Shown here piece by piece: positions 1 through 9,196 of a stretch of DNA of 64,000 bases (the stretch's first letter is position 1; each line of letters begins with the position of its first letter). The notes below the pieces were generated by a model, which saw only the letters and a list, made by a program, of their open reading frames with translations, did not search any database and was not told the DNA's origin. Origin of the DNA: Streptomyces antioxidans (lineage in GTDB: Bacteria; Actinomycetota; Actinomycetes; Streptomycetales; Streptomycetaceae); assembly GCF_000968685.2 (NCBI RefSeq), contig NZ_LAKD02000043.1, positions 104,700 through 168,699 on the forward strand, in the 5' to 3' direction. Both the position numbers and the translations under genes were made by a program.

Positions 1-150
1 CCGGTGCTCACCGTCAGCCAGGACGGCCGGACGCTGCACCGCGGGCGCCTTTCGTCCACGGCGGTGCCCAACCGGCCGTTCCACCTGCCCGCGGGCTGGA
101 TCGCCGGGGCCGACGCACACGGCGGCCCCGTGCGCATCACCGCGGACTGA
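1..150 (+). CDS. C-terminal end of an unidentified protein (partial)
   Basis: An open frame runs from the first base to a TGA at 148-150, giving the last 49 residues of a protein that starts outside the window. The tail ends LPAGWIAGADAHGGPVRITAD. Codon use is typical of the neighbours, so this is a real gene end and not a chance frame. I do not recognise the family; the fragment has no catalytic motif. The 13 bases around its stop are repeated 20 bases further on (see the repeat at 140-172). Confidence 0.6.
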   Translation, partial: PVLTVSQDGRTLHRGRLSSTAVPNRPFHLPAGWIAGADAHGGPVRITAD

Positions 151-172
151 CCGGGCTCGCCGCGGACTGACC
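140..172. repeat. Stop-spanning direct repeat
   Basis: The 13-mer CCGCGGACTGACC occurs at 140-152, where it contains the stop codon of the first gene, and again exactly at 160-172. The period is 20 bases, so the copied TGA is out of frame. It is one of six such stop-codon echoes in the window. Confidence 0.8.
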
Positions 173-177
173 TGGCC

Positions 178-567
178 TCAGCCGAGACCCCCGGGCGTAC
201 CGCGCAGCCGCTCCATCTCGCGCCGGTCGCGCTTGGTGGGGCGGCCCGTGCCGCGGTCCCGCAGCCCGATCGGCACGGTGTGCTCGCGCGGCGGTGGAGG
301 CGGGCTGTTGTCGACGTAGCACTCGACGGCCACCGGCGCCCCGACCCGCTTGCGCACGATGCGCGAGACGACCACGATCCGGTCGCGCCCCGCGTGGCGC
401 AGCCGCACCTCGTCCCCGGGCCGCACCGTGTGTGCGGGCTTGACGCGCTCCCCGTTGACCCGGACGTGCCCCGCGCGGCAGGCCGAGGACGCCATGGAGC
501 GCGTCTTGGTCAGCCGCACGGACCAGATCCAGCTGTCCACCCGTACGGACCCCTCGTCTGAAGCCAT
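178..567 (-). CDS. RNA-binding S4 domain protein (Hsp15-like)
   Basis: A 129-residue protein with an S4 RNA-binding fold over about residues 8-70, containing VRVDSWIWSVRLTKTRSMA and the typical GHVRVNGERVKPAHTVRPGD segment. The rest is a basic, proline-rich tail. In Hsp15/HslR relatives this fold binds ribosomal RNA of stalled 50S subunits; that role here is inferred from family. The ATG at 565-567 lies 30 bases from the divergently transcribed lipoamide dehydrogenase gene, so the two share a short promoter region. Length and layout match the usual actinobacterial S4 protein. Confidence 0.85.
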   Translation of the reverse strand: MASDEGSVRVDSWIWSVRLTKTRSMASSACRAGHVRVNGERVKPAHTVRPGDEVRLRHAGRDRIVVVSRIVRKRVGAPVAVECYVDNSPPPPPREHTVPIGLRDRGTGRPTKRDRREMERLRGTPGGLG

Positions 568-597
568 ACCCCGACTCTAATGTCTAAGGTGCGACGC

Positions 598-1998
598 ATG
601 AGCGCACATTTCGACGTGGTGGTCCTGGGAGCCGGTCCTGGCGGCTATGTCGCCGCGATCCGCGCCGCCCAGCTGGGCCTGACCACGGCCGTGGTGGAGG
701 AACGCTACTGGGGCGGCGTCTGCCTGAACGTGGGCTGCATCCCGTCCAAGGCCCTGCTGCGCAACGCCGAGCTGGCCCATCTGTTCATCCACGAGGCCAC
801 GGCCTTCGGCATCCGGGTGAACGGCGATGTCACCGTGGACTACCGGGACGCGTTCGAGCGCAGCCGCAAGGTGGCCGACGGACGGGTCAAGGGCGTCCAC
901 TATCTGATGAAGAAGAACAAGATCACCCAGTTCGACGGGCGGGGCAGCTTCACCGGACCCCACGAGCTGCTGGTCACCCGCTCCGGAGGCGGCACGGAGA
1001 CGCTCACCTTCGACCACTGCGTCATCGCCACGGGCTCGCTCACCAATCTGCTGCCCGGCACCTCCCTCAGCGAGCGGGTGGTGACCTACGAGGAGCAGAT
1101 CCTCTCGCCCACCCTGCCCGGCAGCGTCCTGATCGCGGGCGCGGGAGCCATCGGCGTGGAGTTCGCGTACATCATGCACAGCTACGGGGTGCAGGTGACG
1201 CTGGTGGAGTTCATGGACCGGATCGTGCCCCTGGAGGACGAGGAGGTCTCCGCCGAGCTCACCCGGCGCTTCCGCAGGCTCGGCATGAACATCCTGACCT
1301 CCACCCGGGTGGAGGCGATCAACGACGGGGGAGCCGCGGTCAAGGTCATGGTGACCACCGGCGGCCAGCGGCAGACCCTGCAGGCCGCCAGGGTGCTCCA
1401 GGCCATCGGGTTCCGGCCGCGGGTGGAGGGATACGGGCTGGAGCACACCGGTGTGCGGCTGACCGAGCGGGGCGCCATCGGCATCGACGGCCGGTGCCGC
1501 ACCAATGTGCCGCACATCTTCGCCATCGGCGACGTCACCGCCAAGCTGATGCTGGCCCACGCCGCCGAGTCCATGGGCATCGTCGCGGCGGAGACCATCG
1601 CCGGGGCGGAGAGCATGGAGCTGGACTATGTGATGATCCCGCGCGCCACCTTCTGCCAGCCGCAGATCGCCAGCTTCGGCTGGACCGAGGCCCAGGCGCG
1701 CGAGCGCGGCTTCGACGTCCGGGTGGCGAAGTTCCCGTTCACCGCCAACGGGAAGGCCCAGGGGCTCGGCGACCCCGTCGGCTTCGTGAAGCTCATCGGC
1801 GACGGCCGCCACGGCGAGCTGCTGGGTGGCCATCTCATCGGCCCCGAGGTCACCGAGCTGCTGCCCGAGCTCACCCTCGCCCAGCAGTGGGATCTCACCG
1901 TGCACGAGGTGGCCCGCAACGTGCACGCCCATCCGACCCTCAGCGAGGCGGTGAAGGAGGCCGTCCACGGGCTCGCCGGACACATGATCAATTTCTGA
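598..1998 (+). CDS. lpdA: Dihydrolipoyl dehydrogenase (E3)
   Basis: FAD-dependent disulfide oxidoreductase that reoxidises dihydrolipoamide in 2-oxoacid dehydrogenase complexes using NAD+. The FAD-binding GAGPGGYVAAIRAAQLG is at the N-terminus. The redox pair sits in GGVCLNVGCIPSK, a second Rossmann motif in GAGAIGVEFAYI, and the catalytic His-Glu pair in HAHPTLSEAVKE near the C-terminus, so the enzyme looks complete (466 aa). I chose ATG 598 over the in-frame ATG at 580 because AAGGTG at 586-591 lies 6 bases before 598 and the Rossmann strand starts right after it. No E1/E2 genes are adjacent, so it probably serves complexes encoded elsewhere. Confidence 0.93.
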   Translation: MSAHFDVVVLGAGPGGYVAAIRAAQLGLTTAVVEERYWGGVCLNVGCIPSKALLRNAELAHLFIHEATAFGIRVNGDVTVDYRDAFERSRKVADGRVKGVHYLMKKNKITQFDGRGSFTGPHELLVTRSGGGTETLTFDHCVIATGSLTNLLPGTSLSERVVTYEEQILSPTLPGSVLIAGAGAIGVEFAYIMHSYGVQVTLVEFMDRIVPLEDEEVSAELTRRFRRLGMNILTSTRVEAINDGGAAVKVMVTTGGQRQTLQAARVLQAIGFRPRVEGYGLEHTGVRLTERGAIGIDGRCRTNVPHIFAIGDVTAKLMLAHAAESMGIVAAETIAGAESMELDYVMIPRATFCQPQIASFGWTEAQARERGFDVRVAKFPFTANGKAQGLGDPVGFVKLIGDGRHGELLGGHLIGPEVTELLPELTLAQQWDLTVHEVARNVHAHPTLSEAVKEAVHGLAGHMINF

Positions 1999-2064
1999 CC
2001 GCGGATGCCGCCACCCCGGCCGCCACCGGGTGTGCGACCCGCGGATCTGCGTTAGACAGAGCAT

Positions 2065-4722
2065 GTGAAGGTGCGCTCGGCGCTGAGGTCGCGCAGTGTC
2101 GGCGGGCAGGTGTTCGCCCTGATGCTGATCATCGTGACGCTCCTGGTCCTCGCCGCGGGGGCCACGCTCTCCCTCCAGGCACGCGGCAGCCGGGACAACC
2201 AGGCCCGGGTCCATGCGCTGACCGTCGCACGGACCGTCGCCGTCGCCCCCGGCGTCCGGCAGGCGCTGGAGTCCCGCGACCCCGCCAGGACCCTCCAGCC
2301 CTACGCCGAGAAGGTACGGCAGCGGACCGATGTCGACTACATCGTGGTGACCACCGCCCAGGGCATCCGCTGCAGCCATCCGAACCCGAAGCTGATCGGC
2401 AAGCGCGTCGACCACCGCATCTACCCGGCCACGGTGGGCCGGTCCTTCACCGACAAGACCCCGGGCGTCACCCGCCCGGCCCCCTCGATCCGAGCCGCCG
2501 TCCCGGTCAAGAACGCCCGGGGCCAGGTGATCGGCGTCGTCAACGCCGGGGTCTCCATCCCCTCCGTGGCCCGCATGGTCAGCCGTCAACTGCCGGTGAT
2601 CTACGGCTCCACGGCCTTCGCCCTCCTGCTGGGCGGGGGCGGTGCGGCGCTCGTGGCCCGGCGGCTGCGTCGCCAGACCCACCGGCTCGGCCCCGCCGAG
2701 ATCACCAGGATGTACGAACACCACGACGCCGTGCTGCGCTCGGTCCGGGAGGGGGTGCTGATCGTCGACCACGGGGGGCGGCTGCTGCTCGCCAACGACG
2801 AGGCGCTGCTCCTGCTGGGCCTCGTACGCGACGCCCACGGACGGCAGATCACCGACGTCGGCCTGCCCCCGGGGATCGCCGGGCTGCTCGCCTCCGGCCG
2901 CGAGGCCACCGACGAGGTGTACGAGGTCGGGAACCGGCTGCTGGCGGTCAACCAGCGCCCCGCGAAACGGCGCGGACAGCCCTGGGGCAGCGTCGCCACC
3001 CTGCGGGACACCACCGAGCTGCGCGCCCTGACGGACAAGGCCGACCGGGCGTACGCACGCCTCCAGCTGCTGTACGAGGCCGGTGTCCGGGTGGGCAGCA
3101 GCCTCGATATGGAAGGCACCGCCCAGGAGCTGACCCGGGTCGCCGTGCCGCGCTTCGCCGACTACGCCACCGTCGATCTGCACGAGGCCGTGCTGCGCGG
3201 CGAGGAGCCGGGCGACCGGGACTCACCGCTGCGCCGGACCGCCTTCAGCGGCGTCCGGCAGGACCCCCCGCTGCGCCGGATCGGCGAGCGCGTCTCGTCC
3301 TTCCCCGTCACCCAGCGGGCCGGCGGCACCGGTCAGGCGCGCGTGTTCGCCGTCGGGGAGCTGCCCTCCTACCCCGACTGGACGCCCCAGGACCCGGAGC
3401 GGCTGGGGTGGGTGCGGGACTACGGCATCCACTGGCTGCTGACCGTGCCGCTCAGCGGACGCGGCGTCCGGCTCGGCCAGGCGGCGTTCTGGCGCTCGGG
3501 GGACACCCCGCCGTTCGACGAGGAGGACCGGACCTTCGCCGAGGAGCTGGCCGGTCAGGCGGCCGTCGCCATCGACAACGCCCGCCGCTACGCGCGGGAG
3601 CACGCCACCACCCTGGCCCTCCAGGAGAGCCTGCTGCCGCGCGGCCGCCCAGAGCAGCAGGCCGTCGTGGCCGCCCAGCGCTATCTGCCCGCCCCCGGCG
3701 GGGTGCGGGGGGACTGGTTCGACGTCATCCCGCTGTCCGGGGCCAGGGTCGCCCTCGTCGTCGGCGATGTCGTCGGCCACGGACTGCACGCCGCCGCGAC
3801 CATGGGCCGACTGCGCACCGCCGTGCGCAACTTCTCCGTCGTGGACTTGCCCCCCGATGAGCTGCTGGCCCGGCTCGACGACGTGGTCGACCAGCTCGAC
3901 CGGGAGGTGACCGCCACGGACGGCGGCGCCGGGGCCGTCGGGGCCACCTGTCTGTATGCGGTCTACGACCCGGTCTCCCGGCACTGCACCCTGGCCAGGG
4001 CCGGTCATCCGCCCCCGGCCCTGGTCCGTCCCGACGGCTCGGTGACCTTCCTCGACCTGCCCGCAGGACCGCCGCTGGGACTCGGCGGACGGCTCTACGA
4101 GGCGGTCGAGACGGAGCTGCCCGAGGGCAGCCGCCTCGTCCTCTACACCGATGGGCTGGTCCAGGACCGCGAACGGGACATCGAGACCGGGCTCGACCAG
4201 CTGCGGGACGCCCTCACCGACGCCGACCCCGACCCGGAGCGGGCCTGCGACACCGTGATGGCCGCCCTGCTCTCACCGCGCCGCACGGACGACGTCTGCC
4301 TGCTCATCGCCCGCACCACCGCACTGGACGCGCGCCGGGTGGCCTCGTGGGACCTCCCGGCGGACCCCGAGGTGGTGGCCCGGATGCGGGCGGCCGTCGC
4401 CCGCACCCTGGCCGCGTGGAACCTGGAGGAGGCCGCCTTCACCACCGAGCTCGTGGTCAGCGAGCTGCTCGGCAACGCCATCCGGCACGCCGTGGGCCCC
4501 GTACGGCTGCGGCTGCTGCGCAACCGGGCGCTGATCTGTGAGGTCGCCGACGGCAGCACCACCGCGCCCCATCTGCGCCGGGCGGCCACCACCGACGAGG
4601 GGGGACGCGGGCTGTTCCTCGTCGCCCAGATGGTCCAGCGCTGGGGCACCCGCTACACCAGCCAGGGCAAGATCATCTGGACCGAGCAGGACATCCCGGC
4701 CGCGGGGCGCGCCCCGCGGTGA
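2065..4722 (+). CDS. Membrane sensor SpoIIE-family serine phosphatase with HATPase domain
   Basis: An 885-residue multidomain regulator. A transmembrane helix (about 13-37) and a second one (about 178-202) enclose an extracytoplasmic Cache-like sensor. A PAS segment (about 225-325), a GAF domain (about 345-500), a SpoIIE/PP2C-type phosphatase (about 535-755, with GDVVGHG and LVLYTDGL metal-binding motifs) and a C-terminal anti-sigma-type ATPase (about 770-880, with ELLGNAIRHA and GGRGLFLV) follow. Such proteins control anti-anti-sigma partners in streptomycete stress signalling; the partner is not encoded nearby. The start is a GTG preceded by GTTAGACAGAGCAT, which lacks a clear ribosome site but resembles a -10 box, so a leaderless transcript is possible. 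Confidence 0.88.
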   Translation: MKVRSALRSRSVGGQVFALMLIIVTLLVLAAGATLSLQARGSRDNQARVHALTVARTVAVAPGVRQALESRDPARTLQPYAEKVRQRTDVDYIVVTTAQGIRCSHPNPKLIGKRVDHRIYPATVGRSFTDKTPGVTRPAPSIRAAVPVKNARGQVIGVVNAGVSIPSVARMVSRQLPVIYGSTAFALLLGGGGAALVARRLRRQTHRLGPAEITRMYEHHDAVLRSVREGVLIVDHGGRLLLANDEALLLLGLVRDAHGRQITDVGLPPGIAGLLASGREATDEVYEVGNRLLAVNQRPAKRRGQPWGSVATLRDTTELRALTDKADRAYARLQLLYEAGVRVGSSLDMEGTAQELTRVAVPRFADYATVDLHEAVLRGEEPGDRDSPLRRTAFSGVRQDPPLRRIGERVSSFPVTQRAGGTGQARVFAVGELPSYPDWTPQDPERLGWVRDYGIHWLLTVPLSGRGVRLGQAAFWRSGDTPPFDEEDRTFAEELAGQAAVAIDNARRYAREHATTLALQESLLPRGRPEQQAVVAAQRYLPAPGGVRGDWFDVIPLSGARVALVVGDVVGHGLHAAATMGRLRTAVRNFSVVDLPPDELLARLDDVVDQLDREVTATDGGAGAVGATCLYAVYDPVSRHCTLARAGHPPPALVRPDGSVTFLDLPAGPPLGLGGRLYEAVETELPEGSRLVLYTDGLVQDRERDIETGLDQLRDALTDADPDPERACDTVMAALLSPRRTDDVCLLIARTTALDARRVASWDLPADPEVVARMRAAVARTLAAWNLEEAAFTTELVVSELLGNAIRHAVGPVRLRLLRNRALICEVADGSTTAPHLRRAATTDEGGRGLFLVAQMVQRWGTRYTSQGKIIWTEQDIPAAGRAPR

Positions 4723-4730
4723 CCGGGCGG

Positions 4731-5729
4731 TCAGGCCGAGGCGGTTGGCGCGCCCTCGCGCCGCTCCCATGCCACCTGGGCCAGATCGGCCATGGCGGCC
4801 ATGAGGTCCGCCGCCTCCTCCGTACCGTTCAGATGCCGGTACTCCGAGCCCACCGTGATCACCAGCCGCTCGGGCAGGCCCAGCGATGGATGGGCGTTCT
4901 CGGCGATCAGGGTGCGAGCGGCCTCCAGGGCCGGTACCCCGGCCGCGTGCAGTTCCCGGGTGCGGTCCCGCAGCTGCTCCAGATAGCCGATGTGGCCGCG
5001 GACCCCCGCCCGGTCGAGGACCGGGCCATGTCCGGGGACGATCACCTCGGCCCCGGTCGCGAGCACCCCCTCGCACGCGGCGATCACATGGTCCAGCGGG
5101 CCCGCCCAGTGCACCGCGTGGTCGCCGGGGTCCCGCGGGCTGGACGCGAAGATGACATCGCCGGCGAACGCCACCTTCTGCCGCGGCAGATACGCCATCA
5201 GATCGCCCTCGGTGTGCGCGGACTCCAGGCTGAACAGCCGCACCGGCACCTGGCCCACGCGCAGGTCGAGTTCGCCCACGAAGGTGAGCGTCGGCTCGAC
5301 CACCTCGGTGGCGGACCAGTCGAACCGTCCGAAGTGCCGCCGCAGGTACCAGCCGAGCGGGGTCGCCGGATCGCTGCCGTGCACCAGGGCGTGCATCTGC
5401 CGCGGCGAGGGCTCGTACTCGATGTGGCCGAGCGCCTCACGGGTGGCGACGATCTCCGCGTCCGGTACGACCTCCGCGCCCCACAGGTGGTCGCCGTTGG
5501 CATGGGTGACGATCACCCGCTCGATCCGGCCCCCGCCGGGCAGCAGGGCGCGGCTGTGTTCCAGGAACTCATCTGCCATCCGGCGGTCGTAGGGGCTGTC
5601 GACCCAGGCGGCGTGGCCGTCGGGCGAGACGATCAGACCGCAGTTGGCCAGACCCCATCCGGTGCTCGGGGTCGGGGACCAGATGTGCACACCGTCGGCC
5701 ACGGTGAGGAGGGGGGTTCGCGAGATCAT
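4731..5729 (-). CDS. MBL-fold metallo-hydrolase
   Basis: A 332-residue hydrolase of the metallo-beta-lactamase superfamily. The first metal motif reads THANGDHLWG (His76, Asn78, Asp80, His81), so the usual second histidine is Asn. Later ligand motifs are SAHTEGDLMAY, FAGDVIFASS and VPGHGPVLDR. The HxNxDH form is seen in a subgroup of these enzymes; the substrate is unknown. I place the start at ATG 5729 (MISRTPLL), where the conserved fold begins; an upstream in-frame ATG at 5783 would add 18 residues of unlikely composition. It is convergent with the SpoIIE-type gene, eight bases separating the stop codons. Confidence 0.82.
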   Translation of the reverse strand: MISRTPLLTVADGVHIWSPTPSTGWGLANCGLIVSPDGHAAWVDSPYDRRMADEFLEHSRALLPGGGRIERVIVTHANGDHLWGAEVVPDAEIVATREALGHIEYEPSPRQMHALVHGSDPATPLGWYLRRHFGRFDWSATEVVEPTLTFVGELDLRVGQVPVRLFSLESAHTEGDLMAYLPRQKVAFAGDVIFASSPRDPGDHAVHWAGPLDHVIAACEGVLATGAEVIVPGHGPVLDRAGVRGHIGYLEQLRDRTRELHAAGVPALEAARTLIAENAHPSLGLPERLVITVGSEYRHLNGTEEAADLMAAMADLAQVAWERREGAPTASA

Positions 5730-5821
5730 GGACGCACAGTATGCCCGCGCCGCACACCCGTGGCGGGCGGCCCGCCCCATCACTGGGGGTTCCCGGCCAC
5801 TCGGCCCGGGGCCGCCGCCGT

Positions 5822-5875
5822 GTCAGGCCGTCGGACAGTCATCGGCAGGCCGTTCGTCAGGCCGTCATCGGCAGG
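5822..5875. repeat. Stop-spanning echo of the gltD 3' end
   Basis: The end of the gltD-like gene (minus strand, stop at 5857-5859) is echoed just downstream. GTCAGGCCGTC occurs at 5822-5832 and 5856-5866, and GTCATCGGCAGG at 5838-5849 and 5864-5875. The echoed stop is 34 bases away and not in frame. Confidence 0.75.
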
Positions 5876-7359
5876 TCGGTCGGCCCCACCGGCGCCGGGA
5901 GCGTCGTGGAGCCCGCGAGATAGTGGTCCACGGCGGCCGCGGCCGAGCGGCCCTCGGCGATCGCCCAGACGATCAGCGACTGGCCACGGCCCGCGTCGCC
6001 CGCCACGAACACCCCGTCCGCACTGGTGGCGAAGGACGCGTCTCGGGCGACGGTGCCGCGCTCGTCGAGCTCCAGACCGAGTTGGTCTATCGGCCCGCCG
6101 TACCGCTCCGGGCCGCGGAAGCCGAGGGCCAGCAGCACCAGATCCGCCCGCAGCACCCGCTCCGTGTCCGGTCCGGACTCTCCGTCGGCACGGGATCCGA
6201 CCAGGCGCAGCGCCCGGACGCCGCCGTGCGGCCGTTCCGCGTCCGGTACGGTCCCCTCGAAGCGGACCGTGGTCGCGGAGAAGACCCGCGCGTCCACGTC
6301 CGCCTCCGGAGAGGCCGCCAGCTCCCGCGCCTCCTCATGGGCGGCGGACATCCGGTAGGTCTTGGGGTAGGTGGGCCAGGGCTCGCCCTCGGTCCGCTCG
6401 TCGCCGGGTCGGGGATGGATGTCCAGCTGGGTCACGGAGGCGGCGCCCTGCCGCAGCACGGTGCCCAGACAGTCCGCGCCGGTGTCCCCGCCCCCGACGA
6501 TGACCACATGCTTGCCCTCGGCGGTGATCGGCGGCCGGGCGTAGTCGCCCTCCAGCACCCGGTTGGCCATCGGCAGGTACTCCATCGCCTGATGGATCCC
6601 CGCCAACTCCCTTCCCGGAACGGGGAGTTCGCGCCAGGCCCGGGCGCCCACGGCTATCACGACCGCGTCGTAGCGCGCCCGGAGCTCGGCGGCGTCCATA
6701 TCGGTGCCGACGTCCACGCCGGTACGGAACTTGGTGCCCTCCGCTCGCATCTGCTCCAGCCGCCGGTCCAGATGGTGCTTCTCCATCTTGAACGCGGGGA
6801 TGCCGTAGCGGAGCAGTCCGCCCGCCCGGTCGTCGCGCTCGTACACCGCCACGGTGTGCCCCGCGCGGGTGAGCTGCTGGGCCGCGGCCAGGCCCGCGGG
6901 CCCCGAGCCGATGACGGCGACCGTTCTGCCGCTGAGCCGGTCCGGTGGCTTGGGGGTCACCTGGCCGCTCTCCCAGGCCCGGTCGGCGATGGCCACCTCG
7001 ACGTTCTTGATGGTGACCGCAGGCTGGTTGATGGCCAGCACACAGGCGCTCTCACAGGGGGCCGGACACAGCCGGCCGGTGAACTCGGGAAAGTTGTTGG
7101 TGGCGTGCAGCCGCTCGCTCGCGCGCAGCCAGTCGTCCCGGGAGACCAGGTCGTTCCACTCCGGGATGAGGTTCCCCAGCGGGCAGCCCTCGTGGCAGAA
7201 CGGGATGCCGCAGTCCATGCAGCGGCCCGCCTGCGCGTTGATGATCGGCAGCAGTCCGCCGGGCGCGGGGACCTCGTCCCAGTCCCGCACCCGCTCGTCC
7301 ACCGGACGCCGGGGCGGAAGACGACGGGGTGTGGTGAGGAAACCCTTGGGGTCGGCCAT
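5857..7359 (-). CDS. gltD: Glutamate synthase small subunit (NADPH, GltD-type)
   Basis: A 500-residue iron-sulfur flavoprotein that in GOGAT passes electrons from NADPH to the large subunit. The N-terminal cysteine clusters are complete: RCMDCGIPFCHEGCPLGN, then RLCPAPCESAC. A first Rossmann motif is VAVIGSGPAGLAAA, a second VVIVGGGDTGADC, and the C-terminal FAD motif is VFVAGDAGRGQSL. I start at ATG 7359, since GGGAGG lies 5 bases upstream; a GTG two codons earlier is possible. No gltB lies beside it, so it may be a paralogue working with another partner, or the large subunit is elsewhere. Function as true GOGAT subunit is therefore less sure than family. Confidence 0.88.
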   Translation of the reverse strand: MADPKGFLTTPRRLPPRRPVDERVRDWDEVPAPGGLLPIINAQAGRCMDCGIPFCHEGCPLGNLIPEWNDLVSRDDWLRASERLHATNNFPEFTGRLCPAPCESACVLAINQPAVTIKNVEVAIADRAWESGQVTPKPPDRLSGRTVAVIGSGPAGLAAAQQLTRAGHTVAVYERDDRAGGLLRYGIPAFKMEKHHLDRRLEQMRAEGTKFRTGVDVGTDMDAAELRARYDAVVIAVGARAWRELPVPGRELAGIHQAMEYLPMANRVLEGDYARPPITAEGKHVVIVGGGDTGADCLGTVLRQGAASVTQLDIHPRPGDERTEGEPWPTYPKTYRMSAAHEEARELAASPEADVDARVFSATTVRFEGTVPDAERPHGGVRALRLVGSRADGESGPDTERVLRADLVLLALGFRGPERYGGPIDQLGLELDERGTVARDASFATSADGVFVAGDAGRGQSLIVWAIAEGRSAAAAVDHYLAGSTTLPAPVGPTDLPMTA

Positions 7360-7397
7360 GACCACCTCCCATTACCCGTGTCATGGTCTGGCCGCTT

Positions 7398-8456
7398 TCA
7401 CCCCACTGTACGACCGCTGGTCAGCCGGTCCAGGGTCGCCGCGGCCTCGGCCATGATCCGGTCCACCAGATCCGCGCAGCGGGGCAGGTCCTCGATCACC
7501 CCGGCCACCTGGCCGGAGGCCATCACCCCGGTGTCGGTGCGGCCGTCCACCATCGACGCCTTCAGCAGCATCGGGGTGGTGGCGGCCAGCAGCACCTGGC
7601 TCCAGCTGAGGTCCTTGCCGTGCCGCATCGCCAGCCCGTCGCGCACCATCCGCGGCCAGCTCAGCCCGGCCAGCCGCCGGAACGCGGCGGCGTGGCGGAC
7701 GGCGCGCAGCAGCGCGGCGGTGCGGCCGGAGCGCTCGAGGGAGTCGACCAGCTCGCTGCGGAGCATCCGGTGCGGAAGCCCGTCGACCGCCGTGGTCACG
7801 GTGACATCGGTGACCGCCGCCGCCAGATAGCGCGCCTTCACCGCGTCCGGGACCGAGCTGTCGGAGGTGAGCAGGAAGCGGGTGCCCATGGCGATCCCCG
7901 CCGCCCCGTAGGCGAGCGCCGCCGCGAGACCCCGGCCGTCGTGGAAGCCGCCCGCGGCCACGACCGGGATGTCCACCGCGTCCACGACCTGGGGGAGCAG
8001 CACGGTGGTGGCCACCCGCCCGGTGTGGCCACCACCCTCGGCACCCTGCACCACCACCGCGTCCGCGCCCCAGCCCGCCACCTTCTCCGCGTGGCGCCGG
8101 GCGCCCACGGACGGGATGACCACCACGCCCGCGCCCTTCAGCCGGTCGATCAGCTCACGCCGGGGGGCCAGCGCGAACGAGGCGACCCGCACCCCCTCCT
8201 CGACGATGATCCGCACCCGCTCCCCGGCGTCCCCGGCGTCGGCGCGCAGATTGACGCCGAAGGGCGCGTCGGTGCGGGCGGCGACCTCGCGCACCGCCCA
8301 GCGCAGCCGCTCGGGCGACATGGTCGCGGAGCCCAGGATGCCCAGCGCCCCGGCGTTCGCCACGGCGGACACCAGCCGGGGCCCGGCCACCCACCCCATG
8401 CCGGTCTGGACGAGCGGATGGCGCACCCCGACGAGCCGGGTCAGCGGTGTGTCCAT
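7398..8456 (-). CDS. ipdC: IpdC-like nitronate monooxygenase-family flavoprotein
   Basis: A 352-residue TIM-barrel flavoprotein of the 2-nitropropane dioxygenase family. Visible motifs are RHPLVQTGMGWVAGPRLV at the N-terminus, VVVQGAEGGGHTG, and the FMN-phosphate site VAAGGFHDGRG with GAAGIAMGTRFL. By domain alone it would be called nitronate monooxygenase. Its place directly after ipdB, with a TGATG overlap, matches mycobacterial Rv3553 (IpdC), a flavin reductase acting on hydrindane acyl-CoA intermediates of steroid rings C/D. The IpdC assignment rests on this gene order. It is the last gene of a four-gene operon. Confidence 0.83.
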   Translation of the reverse strand: MDTPLTRLVGVRHPLVQTGMGWVAGPRLVSAVANAGALGILGSATMSPERLRWAVREVAARTDAPFGVNLRADAGDAGERVRIIVEEGVRVASFALAPRRELIDRLKGAGVVVIPSVGARRHAEKVAGWGADAVVVQGAEGGGHTGRVATTVLLPQVVDAVDIPVVAAGGFHDGRGLAAALAYGAAGIAMGTRFLLTSDSSVPDAVKARYLAAAVTDVTVTTAVDGLPHRMLRSELVDSLERSGRTAALLRAVRHAAAFRRLAGLSWPRMVRDGLAMRHGKDLSWSQVLLAATTPMLLKASMVDGRTDTGVMASGQVAGVIEDLPRCADLVDRIMAEAAATLDRLTSGRTVG

Positions 8457-9196
8457 CAGGACGGCACCTCCCGCTCGCGGGCCCCCTCCGGGTCGATGAC
8501 CTCCCGGATCAGCCGCAGCTCGGCGGTGGTCGGCTCCCGGGTGTACGGGGCGTCGTCGGCGATCTCGAGGGGGAAGCCGGTGGCCTCCCGCACCGCCTCG
8601 GCGGTCACCCCCGGGTGCAGGGAGCGCACCCGCAGGGTGCGGTCGGGCGTGCCGAAGTCGAGGACCGCCAGATCGGTCACCACACACCGGAGCTGGTGGA
8701 AGCGGGCCGCTGACGGCCCCGCGGCCGCCACCCGGTCGTAACCCACTCCGCACACCATGTCGACTTCTTCGACGAAGACCCGCCGCGAGTGCCGTGGAAC
8801 CCAGTAACTCGTGGGGTTGTTCAGGGTGTTGACCGGTGCGCCGCGCACGCCAAGCAACTGCCGCCGGGGCCGCTTCCACTCGCCGATACAGCTGATGTTC
8901 TGGTTGCCGTGGCGGTCGAGCTGGCTCGCGCCCATCATCACATGGCGCCGTCCGCCGGTGACCAGCGCCAGATGCGCCCGGTACGGCAGCCACCCCTCCA
9001 CCACCTCCGGATCGCCGTCCACGATCATCGCCTCGCCGTCCGTCAGCAGCAGCCCGGGCGCGAAGGTGAGCTTGGCAAGCCGGGCGCCGATCCTGGGCAC
9101 CGCGCCCATCGGGGCGGCCAGGATCTCCCCGTCGCCCCGCCATGCCTCGGCGCAGGCCACCACGCAGCACTCGGCCCGGGTCACCCCGCCGGTCAT
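8456..9196 (-). CDS. ipdB: CoA-transferase family subunit IpdB
   Basis: A 246-residue beta-type subunit of a class I CoA-transferase-like heterodimer. In mycobacteria and rhodococci, IpdAB does not transfer CoA but hydrolyses the last carbon ring of a cholesterol-derived acyl-CoA. Sequence signs are the N-terminal ECCVVACAEAWRGDGE, MMGASQLDRHGNQN and VCGVGYDR segments and the ending DDAPYTREPTTAELRLIREV typical of this family. The start is ATG 9196, which overlaps the ipdA stop by 4 bases (ATGA), implying translational coupling. Upstream frame extension lacks homology to the family. Confidence 0.88.
   Translation of the reverse strand: MTGGVTRAECCVVACAEAWRGDGEILAAPMGAVPRIGARLAKLTFAPGLLLTDGEAMIVDGDPEVVEGWLPYRAHLALVTGGRRHVMMGASQLDRHGNQNISCIGEWKRPRRQLLGVRGAPVNTLNNPTSYWVPRHSRRVFVEEVDMVCGVGYDRVAAAGPSAARFHQLRCVVTDLAVLDFGTPDRTLRVRSLHPGVTAEAVREATGFPLEIADDAPYTREPTTAELRLIREVIDPEGAREREVPS

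Noticed and set aside
577..3183. An 868-codon minus-strand open frame
   Set aside because: Shadow of lipoamide dehydrogenase and the SpoIIE-type gene. Composition is Gly/Ala/Asp-rich with no motif.
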